64,000 bases of DNA from Actinosynnema sp. ALI-1.44 (lineage in GTDB: Bacteria > Actinomycetota > Actinomycetes > Mycobacteriales > Pseudonocardiaceae): the NCBI RefSeq assembly GCF_001984155.1, contig NZ_MTQO01000048.1, positions 372,001-436,000 on the forward strand. The letters run 5' to 3'. The translations under genes and the position numbers were made by a program. The notes beneath the pieces are model-generated. The model did not search any database. It was not told the DNA's origin and saw only the letters and a program-made list of their open reading frames with translations. Positions 8,805 to 17,589 of this stretch are shown here, piece by piece. Numbering within the stretch: position 1 is the first letter of the stretch; each line of letters starts with the position of its first letter.

Positions 8805-10223
8805 GTGCGTATCGGGATCGCCGGCATCGCCATCGAGAGCAGTACGTTCTCACCGCACCGGACGGGATTGGCCGACTTCCGGGTGACCAGGGGCGCGGAC
8901 CTGCTCGCGCGCTACGCCTGGACCGGGGACGAGTCGCTGGACGTGGAGTGGGTTCCGTTGCTGCACGCGGTTTCCCTGCCCGGCGGCGCGGTCGTCAAGG
9001 ACGTCTACGACGGGCTCAAAGCCGAGATCCTCGACCGGATCGGCGAGGCCGGGCCGTTGGACGGGGTGTTGCTGGACATCCACGGCGCGATGAGCGTGGT
9101 CGGGATGCTCGACGCGGAAGCCGACCTCGCCAGGGACGTGCGCAAGGCGGTTGGTCCGGACGTGCTGATCTCGGCGTCGATGGATCTGCACGGCAACGTG
9201 TCGCGTGACTTCGTCGAGCAGCTCGACCTGGTCACGTGCTACCGGATGGCGCCGCACGAAGACACCTGGGAGACAAGGGAAAGGGCCGCTCGCAACCTCG
9301 TTGCCCGGCTTCGCGACGGCGGCAAGCCGCACCTGGCGTGGGTGCAGATCCCCGTCCTGCTGCCCGGCGAGAAGACCAGCACCCGGATCGAACCGGCGAA
9401 GAGCCTCTACGGCCAGATCGAGGCGATCGAGGCCATGGACGGGATCCTGGACGCCGCCATCTGGGTCGGCTACGCGTGGGCGGACGAACCCCGCTGCCAG
9501 GCGGCGGTCGTGGTGACGGGTGACAACGCGGAGCTCGTCGAGGCACAGGCGACCAAACTGGCGAACGACTACTGGAAAGCCAGGCACGACTTCGCTTTCG
9601 TCGCGCCGACCGGGTCGCTCGACCACTGCGTCCGCGAGGGCCTGGCCAGTGGGATCAGGCCGTTCTTCATCAGCGACTCGGGTGACAACCCCACAGCGGG
9701 TGGCGCCGGGGACGTCTCGTGGACACTGCGGGTGCTGACCGCATACCGGTCGCGCACCATCATCTACGCGTCCATTGTGGATCCCGAGTCGGTCGCGATC
9801 GCCAAGGCGGGCGGCGAGGTCTCGTTGCGGATCGGCGGCAAGATCGACGGCGGACCGGCCGGTCCGGTGGCACTGACCGGCACGGTCGCCAAGGTGCACG
9901 AGGATCCGGTCGGCGGGACGATCGTGGTGGTGCGGTCCGGCGGGCTGCACGTGATCATCACCGAGCGGCGCAAGCCGTACCACCTGGTCAAGGACTTCAC
10001 CGACCTCGATCTGGACCCGGCGCAGGCGGACCTGACCGTCGTCAAGATCGGGTACCTGGAGCCGGAGCTCTACGACCTGGCCAAGGGCTGGCTGCTGGCG
10101 CTGACCCCAGGTGGCGTCGACCAGGACCTGATCCGCCTGGGGCACAAGCAGGTCGTCCGGCCGCTCTACCCGTTCGACCCGGACATGGACACCCCGGACC
10201 TGACAGCCCAGCTCATCTCGTGA
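8805..10223 (+). CDS. M81-family metallopeptidase (MlrC type)
   Basis: 472-residue zinc peptidase related to microcystinase MlrC, which finishes degradation of linearised microcystin. The two-part architecture is intact: an N-terminal DUF1485 region with LLDIHGAMS, SMDLHGN and YRMAPHEDTWETRERA, then the family C-terminal part beginning SDSGDNPTAGGAGD. It has no signal peptide, so it acts in the cytoplasm. It starts four bases after the ROK regulator and is certainly co-transcribed. With the divergent importer, the likely job is hydrolysis of an imported peptide with non-standard bonds or D-residues; the substrate is unknown. Confidence 0.9.
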   Translation: MRIGIAGIAIESSTFSPHRTGLADFRVTRGADLLARYAWTGDESLDVEWVPLLHAVSLPGGAVVKDVYDGLKAEILDRIGEAGPLDGVLLDIHGAMSVVGMLDAEADLARDVRKAVGPDVLISASMDLHGNVSRDFVEQLDLVTCYRMAPHEDTWETRERAARNLVARLRDGGKPHLAWVQIPVLLPGEKTSTRIEPAKSLYGQIEAIEAMDGILDAAIWVGYAWADEPRCQAAVVVTGDNAELVEAQATKLANDYWKARHDFAFVAPTGSLDHCVREGLASGIRPFFISDSGDNPTAGGAGDVSWTLRVLTAYRSRTIIYASIVDPESVAIAKAGGEVSLRIGGKIDGGPAGPVALTGTVAKVHEDPVGGTIVVVRSGGLHVIITERRKPYHLVKDFTDLDLDPAQADLTVVKIGYLEPELYDLAKGWLLALTPGGVDQDLIRLGHKQVVRPLYPFDPDMDTPDLTAQLIS

Positions 10224-10262
10224 GTGTCCAGCCGGGTCAGAACCCGGCTGAACACTCGCGAG
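10217..10262. terminator. bidirectional terminator between M81 peptidase and glyA
   Basis: CTCGTGAGTGT (10217-10227) pairs with ACACTCGCGAG (10252-10262), with an inner perfect stem AGCCGGGT/ACCCGGCT. It sits between convergent genes, with the peptidase stop inside the left arm. It resembles the element at 277-322. Confidence 0.8.
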
Positions 10263-10265
10263 GTG

Positions 10266-11528
10266 TTACGCCCAGCCTGGCATCGGGTAGGCGGCGAGCA
10301 GTTCGCGGATCTCTCCCGCGATGCGCTCGACGGCGGCCTCGTCACCGGCGTTCTCGGCCTGCACGGTCTGGTCGATCCACTCGGCGATCTTGGCCATGTG
10401 CTCGGTGCCGAGGCCGCGGGTGGTGATCGCGGCGGTGCCGAGGCGCAGGCCGGACGGGTCGAACGGCTTGCGCGGGTCGAACGGGACCGAGTTGTAGTTC
10501 AGCTCGATGCCCGCGCGGTCCAGCGCCTTGGCCGCGGGTTTGCCCGCGATGCCCTTGTTGGTCAGGTCGATCAGGATCAGGTGGTTGTCCGTGCCACCCG
10601 ACACCAGGTCGAAGCCGCGCTCGGTCAGCGCCTCGGCCAGCGCCTTGGCGTTGGCCACGATGCCGTGCGCGTACGCGGAGAACTCGGGCTTGCCCGCCTC
10701 GCCAAGAGCGACGGCGATGGCCGCGGTGGTGTGGTTGTGGGGGCCGCCCTGCAGACCCGGGAACACGGCCTTGTCGAGCGCCTTCGCGTGCTCGGCCGTG
10801 GACATCAGCATGGCGCCGCGCGGGCCACGCAGGGTCTTGTGGGTCGTGGTCGAGATGATCGGGGCGTGCCCGACTGGGGACGGGTGGGCGCCGCCGGCGA
10901 TCAGGCCAGCGATGTGCGCGATGTCGGCGACCAGGATCGCGTCGATCTCGTTCGCGATCTGGGCGAACGCCGCGTAGTCGATGGTACGCGGGATCGCGGT
11001 GCCACCGCACCAGATCAGCTTGGGCCGCTCGGCCAACGCCAGGTCACGGACCTCGTCGAAGTCGACGGTGCCGGTGTCCTTGCGCACGCCGTACGCGACG
11101 CTGCGGAACCACTTGCCGGTCGCGGAGACGTTCCAGCCGTGCGTGAGGTGGCCGCCCGCGGGCAGCGCCATTCCCATCACGGTCTCGCCCGGCTGCAGGA
11201 ACGCCAGGTAGACGGCCAGGTTGGCCGGGGAGCCGGAGTACGGCTGGACGTTGGCGTGCTCGACGCCGAACACGGACTTGGCGCGTTCGATGGCGAGGTT
11301 CTCGATCGGGTCGACGACCTGCTGACCCTCGTAGTACCGCTTTCCTGCGTACCCTTCCGAGTACTTGTTGGTCAGCACCGTGCCGGTCGCTTCGAGGACC
11401 GCGGTGGACACGTAGTTCTCCGACGCGATGAGCCGGATCTTCTCGTACTGGCGCTTGGCTTCCTGCTCGACCAGACCCGCGATCTCGGGGTCCGCGGCGG
11501 CGAGTTCGGTTATCGCGGGCTGATGCAC
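10266..11528 (-). CDS. glyA: serine hydroxymethyltransferase
   Basis: 420-residue PLP enzyme interconverting serine and glycine with tetrahydrofolate, the main source of one-carbon units. The family motifs are complete: LIASENYVS, NKYSEGYAGKRYYEG, NVQPYSGSPAN, VADIAHIAGLIA and the PLP-binding STTTHKTLRGPRG with the Schiff-base lysine near residue 231. Length is typical. The start ATG gives MHQPAITELAA. It is divergent from a thioesterase gene 51 bases away and convergent with the M81 gene. No glycine riboswitch is seen upstream. Confidence 0.97.
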   Translation of the reverse strand: MHQPAITELAAADPEIAGLVEQEAKRQYEKIRLIASENYVSTAVLEATGTVLTNKYSEGYAGKRYYEGQQVVDPIENLAIERAKSVFGVEHANVQPYSGSPANLAVYLAFLQPGETVMGMALPAGGHLTHGWNVSATGKWFRSVAYGVRKDTGTVDFDEVRDLALAERPKLIWCGGTAIPRTIDYAAFAQIANEIDAILVADIAHIAGLIAGGAHPSPVGHAPIISTTTHKTLRGPRGAMLMSTAEHAKALDKAVFPGLQGGPHNHTTAAIAVALGEAGKPEFSAYAHGIVANAKALAEALTERGFDLVSGGTDNHLILIDLTNKGIAGKPAAKALDRAGIELNYNSVPFDPRKPFDPSGLRLGTAAITTRGLGTEHMAKIAEWIDQTVQAENAGDEAAVERIAGEIRELLAAYPMPGWA

Positions 11529-11555
11529 GGTGACGCATCCTATCTTGCGGCTAAG

Positions 11556-11569
11556 TTACCGACGGGTAA
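11556..11569. promoter_or_regulatory. inverted repeat TTACC-N4-GGTAA in the glyA/thioesterase promoter
   Basis: A 14-bp perfect inverted repeat (TTACCGACGGGTAA) lies 10 bases before the thioesterase start and 27 bases before the glyA start. The form is typical of TetR-family operators. No regulator gene is adjacent, so the binder would act in trans; the call is inference from symmetry and position. Confidence 0.45.
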
Positions 11570-11579
11570 TATCGGCGCT

Positions 11580-12026
11580 ATGGACTTGAGCATGATCGGC
11601 GAAGCGATGAAATCTACCGTGCCCTGGGTGAACACCGCCGGGATCGAGTTCAAGGAGATCACCGCGACCCGCGTGGTCACGGCACTCCCTGACAACCCGG
11701 CGAACCACAACCACGTGGGCGGCGCGCACGCGGCCGTCGCGTTCGGCCTGGCCGAGACCGCGTCCGGCGCGGTGGCGCTCGCGTCGTTCAGCGAGCAGAT
11801 GGCCAAGGCGATCCCGCTCGTGAAGCGCTCGGAGATCAACTACCGGAAGGTCGCGACCGGCGACCTGACCGCGGAGGCCGTCCTCGGCCGCCCGGCCGAC
11901 GAGGTCGTCGCCGAACTGGACAGCGGCACCCGGCCCGAGTTCCCGGTGAACGTGACCATCCGCAACGCCGACGGCGAGACGACCGCCGAGGTGGTCGTGC
12001 TCTGGACGCTGCGCCCGAACCGCTGA
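11580..12026 (+). CDS. hotdog-fold thioesterase (DUF4442/PaaI-like)
   Basis: 148 residues. The single hotdog domain is recognised by NHNHVGGAHAAVAFGLAETASG, the helix that carries the catalytic region in DUF4442 proteins, followed by strands INYRKVATGDLTAEAVL and FPVNVTIRNADGETTAEVVVLW. It probably hydrolyses acyl-CoA thioesters in the cytoplasm. The start ATG at 11580 follows an operator-like repeat and has no clear SD, so the transcript may be very short-leadered. Substrate is unknown. Confidence 0.78.
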   Translation: MDLSMIGEAMKSTVPWVNTAGIEFKEITATRVVTALPDNPANHNHVGGAHAAVAFGLAETASGAVALASFSEQMAKAIPLVKRSEINYRKVATGDLTAEAVLGRPADEVVAELDSGTRPEFPVNVTIRNADGETTAEVVVLWTLRPNR

Positions 12027-12062
12027 CCCCACCGCACAAGCTCAAATCCTTGGCTCCGCACG

Positions 12063-12096
12063 GGAAACGGGCCGCCGAACCTGGCAGCCCGTTTCC
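12063..12096. terminator. hairpin after the thioesterase gene
   Basis: GGAAACGGGC (12063-12072) pairs perfectly with GCCCGTTTCC (12087-12096), 37 bases past the thioesterase stop. Further on, 12219-12236 is a perfect CCGGTTGT-GG-ACAACCGG palindrome of unknown role in the same 270-base convergent gap. Confidence 0.6.
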
Positions 12097-12295
12097 TGAA
12101 ACGACAAGCCAGCAACAAACCGCTGCCGCCGCCAAGCCCCAACACAGTCCCCCACCCAACCCGGGGGGCGTCCCCGCTCCAGTCTACCGGCGATAGCCCC
12201 TGGTCATAGGGTTACCGACCGGTTGTGGACAACCGGATTTGGCGACGGCACCCTCGGTTCGATCGAGCGCTGGCCGGGCCAGTGGTCACGAACCA

Positions 12296-12685
12296 CTAGC
12301 TGACCCGCACGCCCATCGAGCGCGCGGTCCCTTCGACCGTGCGCATCGCCGCGTCGATGTCGACGGTGTTCAGATCCGGCAGCTTGCGCTGCGCGATCGC
12401 CCGCAACTGCTCGCGGGTCAACGTCCTGCTTCCGTTCACCGCCTGCTTGATCAGGAACGAGGTCGGCGGTGTCTTGAGCGTCAACTGGAACGACCGGTCG
12501 TCGAAGATCGTGATCACGGCGGGCACGATCTCGCCGCGCTGCGCCGCGGTCAGCGAGTCGTATTCCTTTTTCAACGCGACCAGGTTGACCCCGGTCATGC
12601 CCAGCATCTTGCCGAGCTCGGCGACCGGCGCCTCACCGGCGGGAAGCGCCATCGTCACCTGGTGGCTTTGTTTCTTGGGTGGCAT
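12296..12685 (-). CDS. divergent paralogue of ribosomal protein L11
   Basis: 129 residues aligning along the whole length with L11, the 23S rRNA GTPase-centre protein. The N-terminal MPPKK, the middle AAQRGEIVPAVITIFDDRSFQLTLKTPP and the C-terminal KLPDLNTVDIDAAMRTVEGTARSMG match the family. The strongly conserved proline-rich N-domain motif PxPPVGPALGQHGVN is replaced by EAPVAELGKMLGMTGVN, and about eight residues are missing near residue 84 before the C-domain. The normal rplK lies with rplA, so this is a second copy. The lost prolines are those contacted by thiopeptide antibiotics, suggesting an altered or conditional L11. Start ATG at 12685. Confidence 0.85.
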   Translation of the reverse strand: MPPKKQSHQVTMALPAGEAPVAELGKMLGMTGVNLVALKKEYDSLTAAQRGEIVPAVITIFDDRSFQLTLKTPPTSFLIKQAVNGSRTLTREQLRAIAQRKLPDLNTVDIDAAMRTVEGTARSMGVRVS

Positions 12686-12716
12686 CGCTCGCCGTCCTTT
12701 CTCCCGACGGCGAGCG
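12686..12716 (-). promoter_or_regulatory. perfect hairpin masking the L11-paralogue ribosome site
   Basis: In the transcript, CGCTCGCCGTC pairs with GACGGCGAGCG across a nine-base loop, and the stem ends directly against the ATG. The Shine-Dalgarno AAGGA lies partly in the loop and partly in the stem. A GC-rich 11-bp stem here should block initiation unless opened by a protein, a small molecule or a coupled process. Such translational operators are known for r-proteins; this one is inferred from structure only. Confidence 0.65.
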
Positions 12717-12749
12717 ACGTTAAAGTCTCCGGTTGCTGGAAGGTCAAAG

Positions 12750-13619
12750 CTATTTCCTGAACCGCCACGTCTTGCTGTCGAACAACAGGCAGATGCCCGG
12801 CGACAACACGACCACCCGGAGTGTGCCGTCGCGTTCGTCGTAGTCGATTCCCTCGACCTCGAAATCGCCGCCACAACCGCTTTCCATGGGCAGCTGCCCC
12901 AGCGCGGTGACCGTGCCGGTGACGTCGCCCCCGGTCAACGGGGACGCCAAATCCACCTGCAGCAACGGTTTCGTGGTGCCGAACAGTGTCCCTTCGGGAT
13001 CATCCGATGAGCACAGCAGTTGCGTCGGCGAGGTGAAGTCGCAGCCCTGGACGTCCCTGACCGGCCTGGACAGCCGGATCTGCCCGGCGAGCGGCAGGTT
13101 GCGACCGGGAGTGGTGAACGCGATCCCCGGCATCGGGTGCACGAGCAGGCGGCTCATCGTGCCCCACTCGCCCGCGACCATCCACTGTCCGTCCGGCGAC
13201 ACCGCCGAGAACGAGTTGTTGTTGGCTTCCCACGATTCCAGTGCGTGCGTGTACTCCGACCACGAGTTGTCCGGTGCTTGTACGCGGAACAGCTTGGCAC
13301 CGCGGTCGTCGCGTTGGTACGGCTCCACGTAGAAGCCTTGTCCCGCACCGGGGTCGCCGACGTGGTTCCACCCGCGACCGGACACACCCGACGGGATGGT
13401 GCCGATCCCCGTGTAACGGAACGTCGTCCCGCTGGGACGGACGACGCTGGCGAGGCCCTGGCTCTCGTCGAGGGGGCGGGCCCGGTCGGAGCCGACCGGG
13501 TTCCACGGCCCCACGGGCGGGGCGGCGACCGCTACGGCAGGGACCAGAGACATGCTCACGGCCGCGATGGCGGCTACAACAGCAACTCTGCGCATGCGCC
13601 CCTGCATACCGGGGCGCAC
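12750..13619 (-). CDS. secreted protein of unknown function
   Basis: Up to 289 residues. The signal peptide (RRVAVVAAIAAVSMSLVPAV, then AVAAPP) has an AxA-type cleavage site. The mature part has beta-propeller-like strands with GWNHVGDPGAGQGFYVEPYQ and SAVSPDGQWMVAGEWG, and four cysteines (C201, C208, C256, C275 approximately) that could form two disulphides. The start is uncertain: GTG at 13619, or ATG at 13607 or 13595; the last has AGGGG just upstream. Family not recognised. Its mature part might bind a polymer or monitor a surface, but nothing proves this. Confidence 0.65.
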   Translation of the reverse strand: MRPGMQGRMRRVAVVAAIAAVSMSLVPAVAVAAPPVGPWNPVGSDRARPLDESQGLASVVRPSGTTFRYTGIGTIPSGVSGRGWNHVGDPGAGQGFYVEPYQRDDRGAKLFRVQAPDNSWSEYTHALESWEANNNSFSAVSPDGQWMVAGEWGTMSRLLVHPMPGIAFTTPGRNLPLAGQIRLSRPVRDVQGCDFTSPTQLLCSSDDPEGTLFGTTKPLLQVDLASPLTGGDVTGTVTALGQLPMESGCGGDFEVEGIDYDERDGTLRVVVLSPGICLLFDSKTWRFRK

Positions 13620-13667
13620 GCTCAGCCGTCAGCCACCACATGAGCTATTTTCATGTTTTACCGGGAG

Positions 13668-14669
13668 TCACTGGGGTGAGCTGGGGCGGGCCAGCCGCAG
13701 CGCCGCGTCCAGCTCGACATGCGCCTCGGGGTGGTCCGCCCACCACTTCGTGAAGTGCGGATTCCGGTCGACCACAGCCCGGTACGCATGCGCGGCACAC
13801 GCGAACGCCTCGTGCGCCCGGCCGGCCACCAGGCCGTCGTTGCGGGTCGCGACCATGACCCGGATCGAGATCGGGTCACCGGCCAGCGGCCGGATCGCGA
13901 TCCCGTCCCAGTTGCGGGACGCGGGCGAGGCCAACGACACAGCGCCGTTGGCGACCAGCGCCCGCGCGTTGCCGGTCTCGATGACGTGGTGCGTGATCCG
14001 GGGCGTGAACCCGAGCGCGGCGCAGGCGGTGTGCAGCTGCATGCGGGCGCTGTCGTACTCCGGGGGCAACGCCACCCAGTCGTACTTCTCCAGCTCACCC
14101 AACGGCACGACCTCGTAACCGGCCAACGGGCTCTCCGCGGAGACCGCCACGAACTGCGGCTCGTGCAGCAGCGTGCGGACCTCGATGCCGGTGAGGTGCC
14201 TGCGATCGACACCCTCGAAGTAGTCGAAGACCGCCAGGTTGGCGCGTTTGGACACGAGCATGTCCAGCAGGGTCTGCCACGACCAGTCGATCTCGGTGCG
14301 CACCTCGGTACATCGGAACCGGGCGCGCAACTCGTCCACCAGCTGGCTGACCCACAACATGGGCATCGCCGCGGCGACGAACGGGCCCTGCGACGGGACG
14401 CTGGCACGTTCGCGTGCGGAGGACAGCAGCTGGGACAGGTCGTCGAGGACCACGTGCGCCGAACGGATCACGTACCTACCGAGATCGGTCGGCACGCTGC
14501 CCGCGGGCGTTCGCTCGAACAACTGCCCACCGACCAGCCGCTCAACCGAGCGCAACTGGGCGCTCAGTGCGGGCTGGGTGAGTCCGAGCCGCGCTGCGGC
14601 CTTCGTCACACTGCCCTCTTCGGCGATCGCGCAGACCGCTCGGAGGTGGCGTAGCTCCAACTCAGCCAT
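13668..14669 (-). CDS. LysR-family transcriptional regulator
   Basis: 333 residues with a classical N-terminal helix-turn-helix (LRHLRAVCAIAEEGSVTKAAARLGLTQPALSAQLRSVERLVG) and a periplasmic-binding-like effector domain from about residue 95 (AAAMPMLWVSQLVDELR). C-terminal strands are complete. The adjacent divergent gene is an MFS exporter 285 bases away, a likely target since LysR regulators often control their divergent neighbour. Effector unknown. Confidence 0.9.
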   Translation of the reverse strand: MAELELRHLRAVCAIAEEGSVTKAAARLGLTQPALSAQLRSVERLVGGQLFERTPAGSVPTDLGRYVIRSAHVVLDDLSQLLSSARERASVPSQGPFVAAAMPMLWVSQLVDELRARFRCTEVRTEIDWSWQTLLDMLVSKRANLAVFDYFEGVDRRHLTGIEVRTLLHEPQFVAVSAESPLAGYEVVPLGELEKYDWVALPPEYDSARMQLHTACAALGFTPRITHHVIETGNARALVANGAVSLASPASRNWDGIAIRPLAGDPISIRVMVATRNDGLVAGRAHEAFACAAHAYRAVVDRNPHFTKWWADHPEAHVELDAALRLARPSSPQ

Positions 14670-14953
14670 AAGGGTTCTTGATACCCCTTTCGGATGAGCA
14701 TGAGCTAGCCCCCAGCGTCATATTTTCGCTATCCGGTCCGATTCGCCGCCGGATCGACGACAGCTCGATGGCCACTCCACAGGAGGTAGGTGCCGGGTCG
14801 GCGCGTTGGCGCCGACCCGGCCCCCGCTGTCGATCACCCTGTGTGTTCACATACACCAGACGCGTGAACTGCCGGTTCCGCGCGGTATTGGCTTAGTGAC
14901 CGTCGGCACCTACATTGGGTGTCGACATGACAAGCAGCCGGTGACGGGGGAGC

Positions 14954-16180
14954 ATGGGGCAGTTGGCGCAGCAGCGTTCTGGCTTCAGGGCGGCCTTCGG
15001 CGTGCGCGAGTTCCGCGCGCTGTGGGCGGCTGAAGCGCTTTCCCAGATCGGCGACCAGCTCGCCAGGGTCGCGCTCGCCGTCCTGGTCTACGCGCGCACC
15101 AACTCGGCGGCGCTCGCCGCGCTCACCATCGCGTTGAGCTACACCCCTTCGTTCCTGGGCTCCGCGCTGCTGTCCGGCCTGGCAGACCGCTTCCCGCGGC
15201 GCGAGGTCATGATCGTCTGCGACGTCGTGTCCGCGACCCTCGTCGTACTCATGGCGCTGCCTTGGATGCCGCTCGGTGCCGTCTGCGTGGCGATGGCAGG
15301 CGTCGCGCTGGTCGGCGGACCGTTCAGATCGGCGCGGTTGGCCTTGCTGCCGGAAGTGCTCAGCGGCGAGGCGTACGTCGCCGGTCTAGCCGTCCGCAGC
15401 ATCACGATCCAGTCCGCGCAGCTGCTCGGCTTCGCCGCGGGCGGTGTGGTCGTCGCCCTGATCAACCCGTACGTCGCACTGGCGCTCGACGCCATCACGT
15501 TCATCGCGTCCGCGCTGCTGGTGCGTTTCGGCGTGCCCTACCGGCCCGCCCCGCAGCACCCCAGCGCCCGGCGTCCCTTCTGGTCGTCGTCGATCCACGG
15601 CGCACGTCTGATCGGCAAGGTTCCCGAGCTGCGGTCGCTGTTCGTGCTCGCCATGATCGCCGGGCTGTACGTGGCGCCGGAAGGCCTGGCCGTGGCGTGG
15701 GTGGCCGAACTCGGCGAGCCGACCAGGACGGTCGGCCTGGTGATGGGCGCACCGGCCGCCGGGCTGGTCATCGGCGCCTGGCTGTTCACCAAGTTCCTCG
15801 GGCCCGAGCGGCGGGTACAGCTCATCGGCCCGATGGCCATCCTCACCGGTCTGGTCCTGGCGCTCTGCGCGTTCCAGCCGACCTTGCCCATGGTGCTGGT
15901 GATCCTGACGCTGAGCGGGATCCTGGCGGCGTTCCAGGTTCAGGTCGGCGCGTCGTTCGGGACGTTGACCCCGGCCGACGGGCGGGCCCAGGTGATGGGC
16001 CTGCTGGGCTCAGGCGCCCTGACAGCGCAGGGAATCAGCGTTGTGCTGGGTGGGGTGATCGCCGAGGGGATCGGTGTCCCGCAGACCGTCGCCGTCTTGG
16101 GCGCGGTCGCGGCGGTCGCGGCGCTCCCTGCGGCGGTGGTCCTGGCAAAGACCACCGCCGTTCAGAAACTCACCGGTTGA
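14954..16180 (+). CDS. MFS transporter, probable drug or metabolite exporter
   Basis: 408-residue membrane protein with about twelve predicted spans. The N-terminal half carries LWAAEALSQIGDQLARVALAVLVY and the loop 2-3 motif GLADRFPRREVMIVCDV, which marks the DHA3/enterobactin-exporter-like MFS branch. The C-terminal half is also complete (VGLVMGAPAAGLVIGAWLF). A GGGGGAG SD lies just before the ATG. The substrate cannot be told; the LysR gene opposite may control it. Confidence 0.88.
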   Translation: MGQLAQQRSGFRAAFGVREFRALWAAEALSQIGDQLARVALAVLVYARTNSAALAALTIALSYTPSFLGSALLSGLADRFPRREVMIVCDVVSATLVVLMALPWMPLGAVCVAMAGVALVGGPFRSARLALLPEVLSGEAYVAGLAVRSITIQSAQLLGFAAGGVVVALINPYVALALDAITFIASALLVRFGVPYRPAPQHPSARRPFWSSSIHGARLIGKVPELRSLFVLAMIAGLYVAPEGLAVAWVAELGEPTRTVGLVMGAPAAGLVIGAWLFTKFLGPERRVQLIGPMAILTGLVLALCAFQPTLPMVLVILTLSGILAAFQVQVGASFGTLTPADGRAQVMGLLGSGALTAQGISVVLGGVIAEGIGVPQTVAVLGAVAAVAALPAAVVLAKTTAVQKLTG

Positions 16181-16314
16181 TGAAACATCGCCAGCTGAGC
16201 TGCGAATTTCAGTACTCAAAACCGCGCATGGCCGATACCTCTTCCGGAGCTTGATTCGGCAACGACAGTGTAGCGTGAGCTTGCCCAAGTTCTACCAGTC
16301 GAACGGCGACTACG

Positions 16315-17589
16315 GTGAGCGGTCCGAGCAGGAACGACGAACGCAGGTTTTCGATCACCAAGTGGAGCCTGTGGAAACAACCACGCTCCCTCGTGCGGTA
16401 CTTTCTGACCGTCGAAGCGACCGTACTCGGTCTGTCCGTCGTGTTTCTCGTCAACGCCGAGGTGGAACCCCGCGAGTGGTGGGAGTTCGCGGCACTCTCC
16501 GTACTCGCCGTGCTGCAAGCCGAAGCCAGCCGGAGAATCGAGAAGGCCCGGCGGCTGATCACCCGAGCCATCCACGGCAACATGACGTCCGTCTGGACCT
16601 TCGCGGGCGTGATCGTGTTGCCGCCGATCCTGACTGGCGTCCTGATCACCGTGATCTACGGCCACCTGTGGCTGCGCGTCCAGCGCAAGCTGGGGACGCG
16701 TCCGGAGCACCGGGTGGTGTTCTCCGCGGCGATCATCATCCTCAGCGCCTACGCGTCGGCCGGTGTGCTCGCGGTGGGCACCTTCCTGCAACGGATGAAC
16801 GGCTGGCCCCCGGCGGTCGCGCTGCCCATCATCGTGATCATCGCGGCGCTGATCTTCATCGTCGTGAACTACCTGCTCGCCGCGATGGCGGCGGTGATGC
16901 ACGGCCGGTCCGGCCACATCATCGTCGCGGGCGCCGAGTTCGCACTGGAGATCGCGACGCTGTGCCTCGGTGCGCTCGCCGCGCTGGCACTGGACAACGT
17001 GCCGTACCTGATCGTGCTGATCCTGCCGCCCCTGCTGGTCCTGCACCGCGCGGTGCTGGTCAAGCAGTTGGAAGAGTTGGCGATTACCGATCAGAAGACC
17101 GGCTTGCTCAACGCGACCGCGTGGCACGAGGCGGCCCGCAACGAGCTGTCCCGGGCGGCCAGGCAGAGCTCGGGTTTCGGTGTTCTCATGGTCGACCTGG
17201 ATTACTTCAAAAGGGTCAACGACACCTACGGCCATTTGGCAGGCGACGAAGTGCTGAAGGCCATCGCCCGAATGCTCAAGGAGGAACTGCGGGACTACGA
17301 CTCCCCCGGCCGGTTCGGCGGCGAGGAGTTCGCGGTGCTGATCCCCGACTCGAAACCGACCGATGTCGTCACCACCGCGGAGCGCCTGCGCAAGCGCGTG
17401 ACCGAACTCGAGGTGCTGGCGCAGACGGAGAACGGCGAGACGCTGATCAAGAACCTCAGCGCGTCCATCGGCGTGGCGATCTACCCGACCAGCGGCACCA
17501 CGCTCGAACAACTCATGCTGACCGCGGACTCGGCGGTCTACACAGCCAAGTCCAACGGCCGCAACCAGGTCGTCACGCTGTCGACATAG
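16315..17589 (+). CDS. membrane-bound diguanylate cyclase
   Basis: 424 residues. About seven hydrophobic segments in residues 25-255 form an N-terminal sensory domain without recognised type, followed by a GGDEF domain that makes cyclic di-GMP from two GTP. The active-site loop is GGEEF (335-339), and the inhibitory I-site RxxD is intact (R326-D329), so product inhibition is expected. Metal-binding aspartate lies in VDLDYFKRVND. It ends overlapping by 17 bases, tail to tail, with a second diguanylate cyclase of the same layout. Confidence 0.94.
   Translation: MSGPSRNDERRFSITKWSLWKQPRSLVRYFLTVEATVLGLSVVFLVNAEVEPREWWEFAALSVLAVLQAEASRRIEKARRLITRAIHGNMTSVWTFAGVIVLPPILTGVLITVIYGHLWLRVQRKLGTRPEHRVVFSAAIIILSAYASAGVLAVGTFLQRMNGWPPAVALPIIVIIAALIFIVVNYLLAAMAAVMHGRSGHIIVAGAEFALEIATLCLGALAALALDNVPYLIVLILPPLLVLHRAVLVKQLEELAITDQKTGLLNATAWHEAARNELSRAARQSSGFGVLMVDLDYFKRVNDTYGHLAGDEVLKAIARMLKEELRDYDSPGRFGGEEFAVLIPDSKPTDVVTTAERLRKRVTELEVLAQTENGETLIKNLSASIGVAIYPTSGTTLEQLMLTADSAVYTAKSNGRNQVVTLST

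Noticed and set aside
12219-12236. DnaA box in CCGGTTGTGGACAACCGG
   Set aside because: It has a TGTGGACAA core but is an isolated 18-bp palindrome in a convergent gap; no cluster here.
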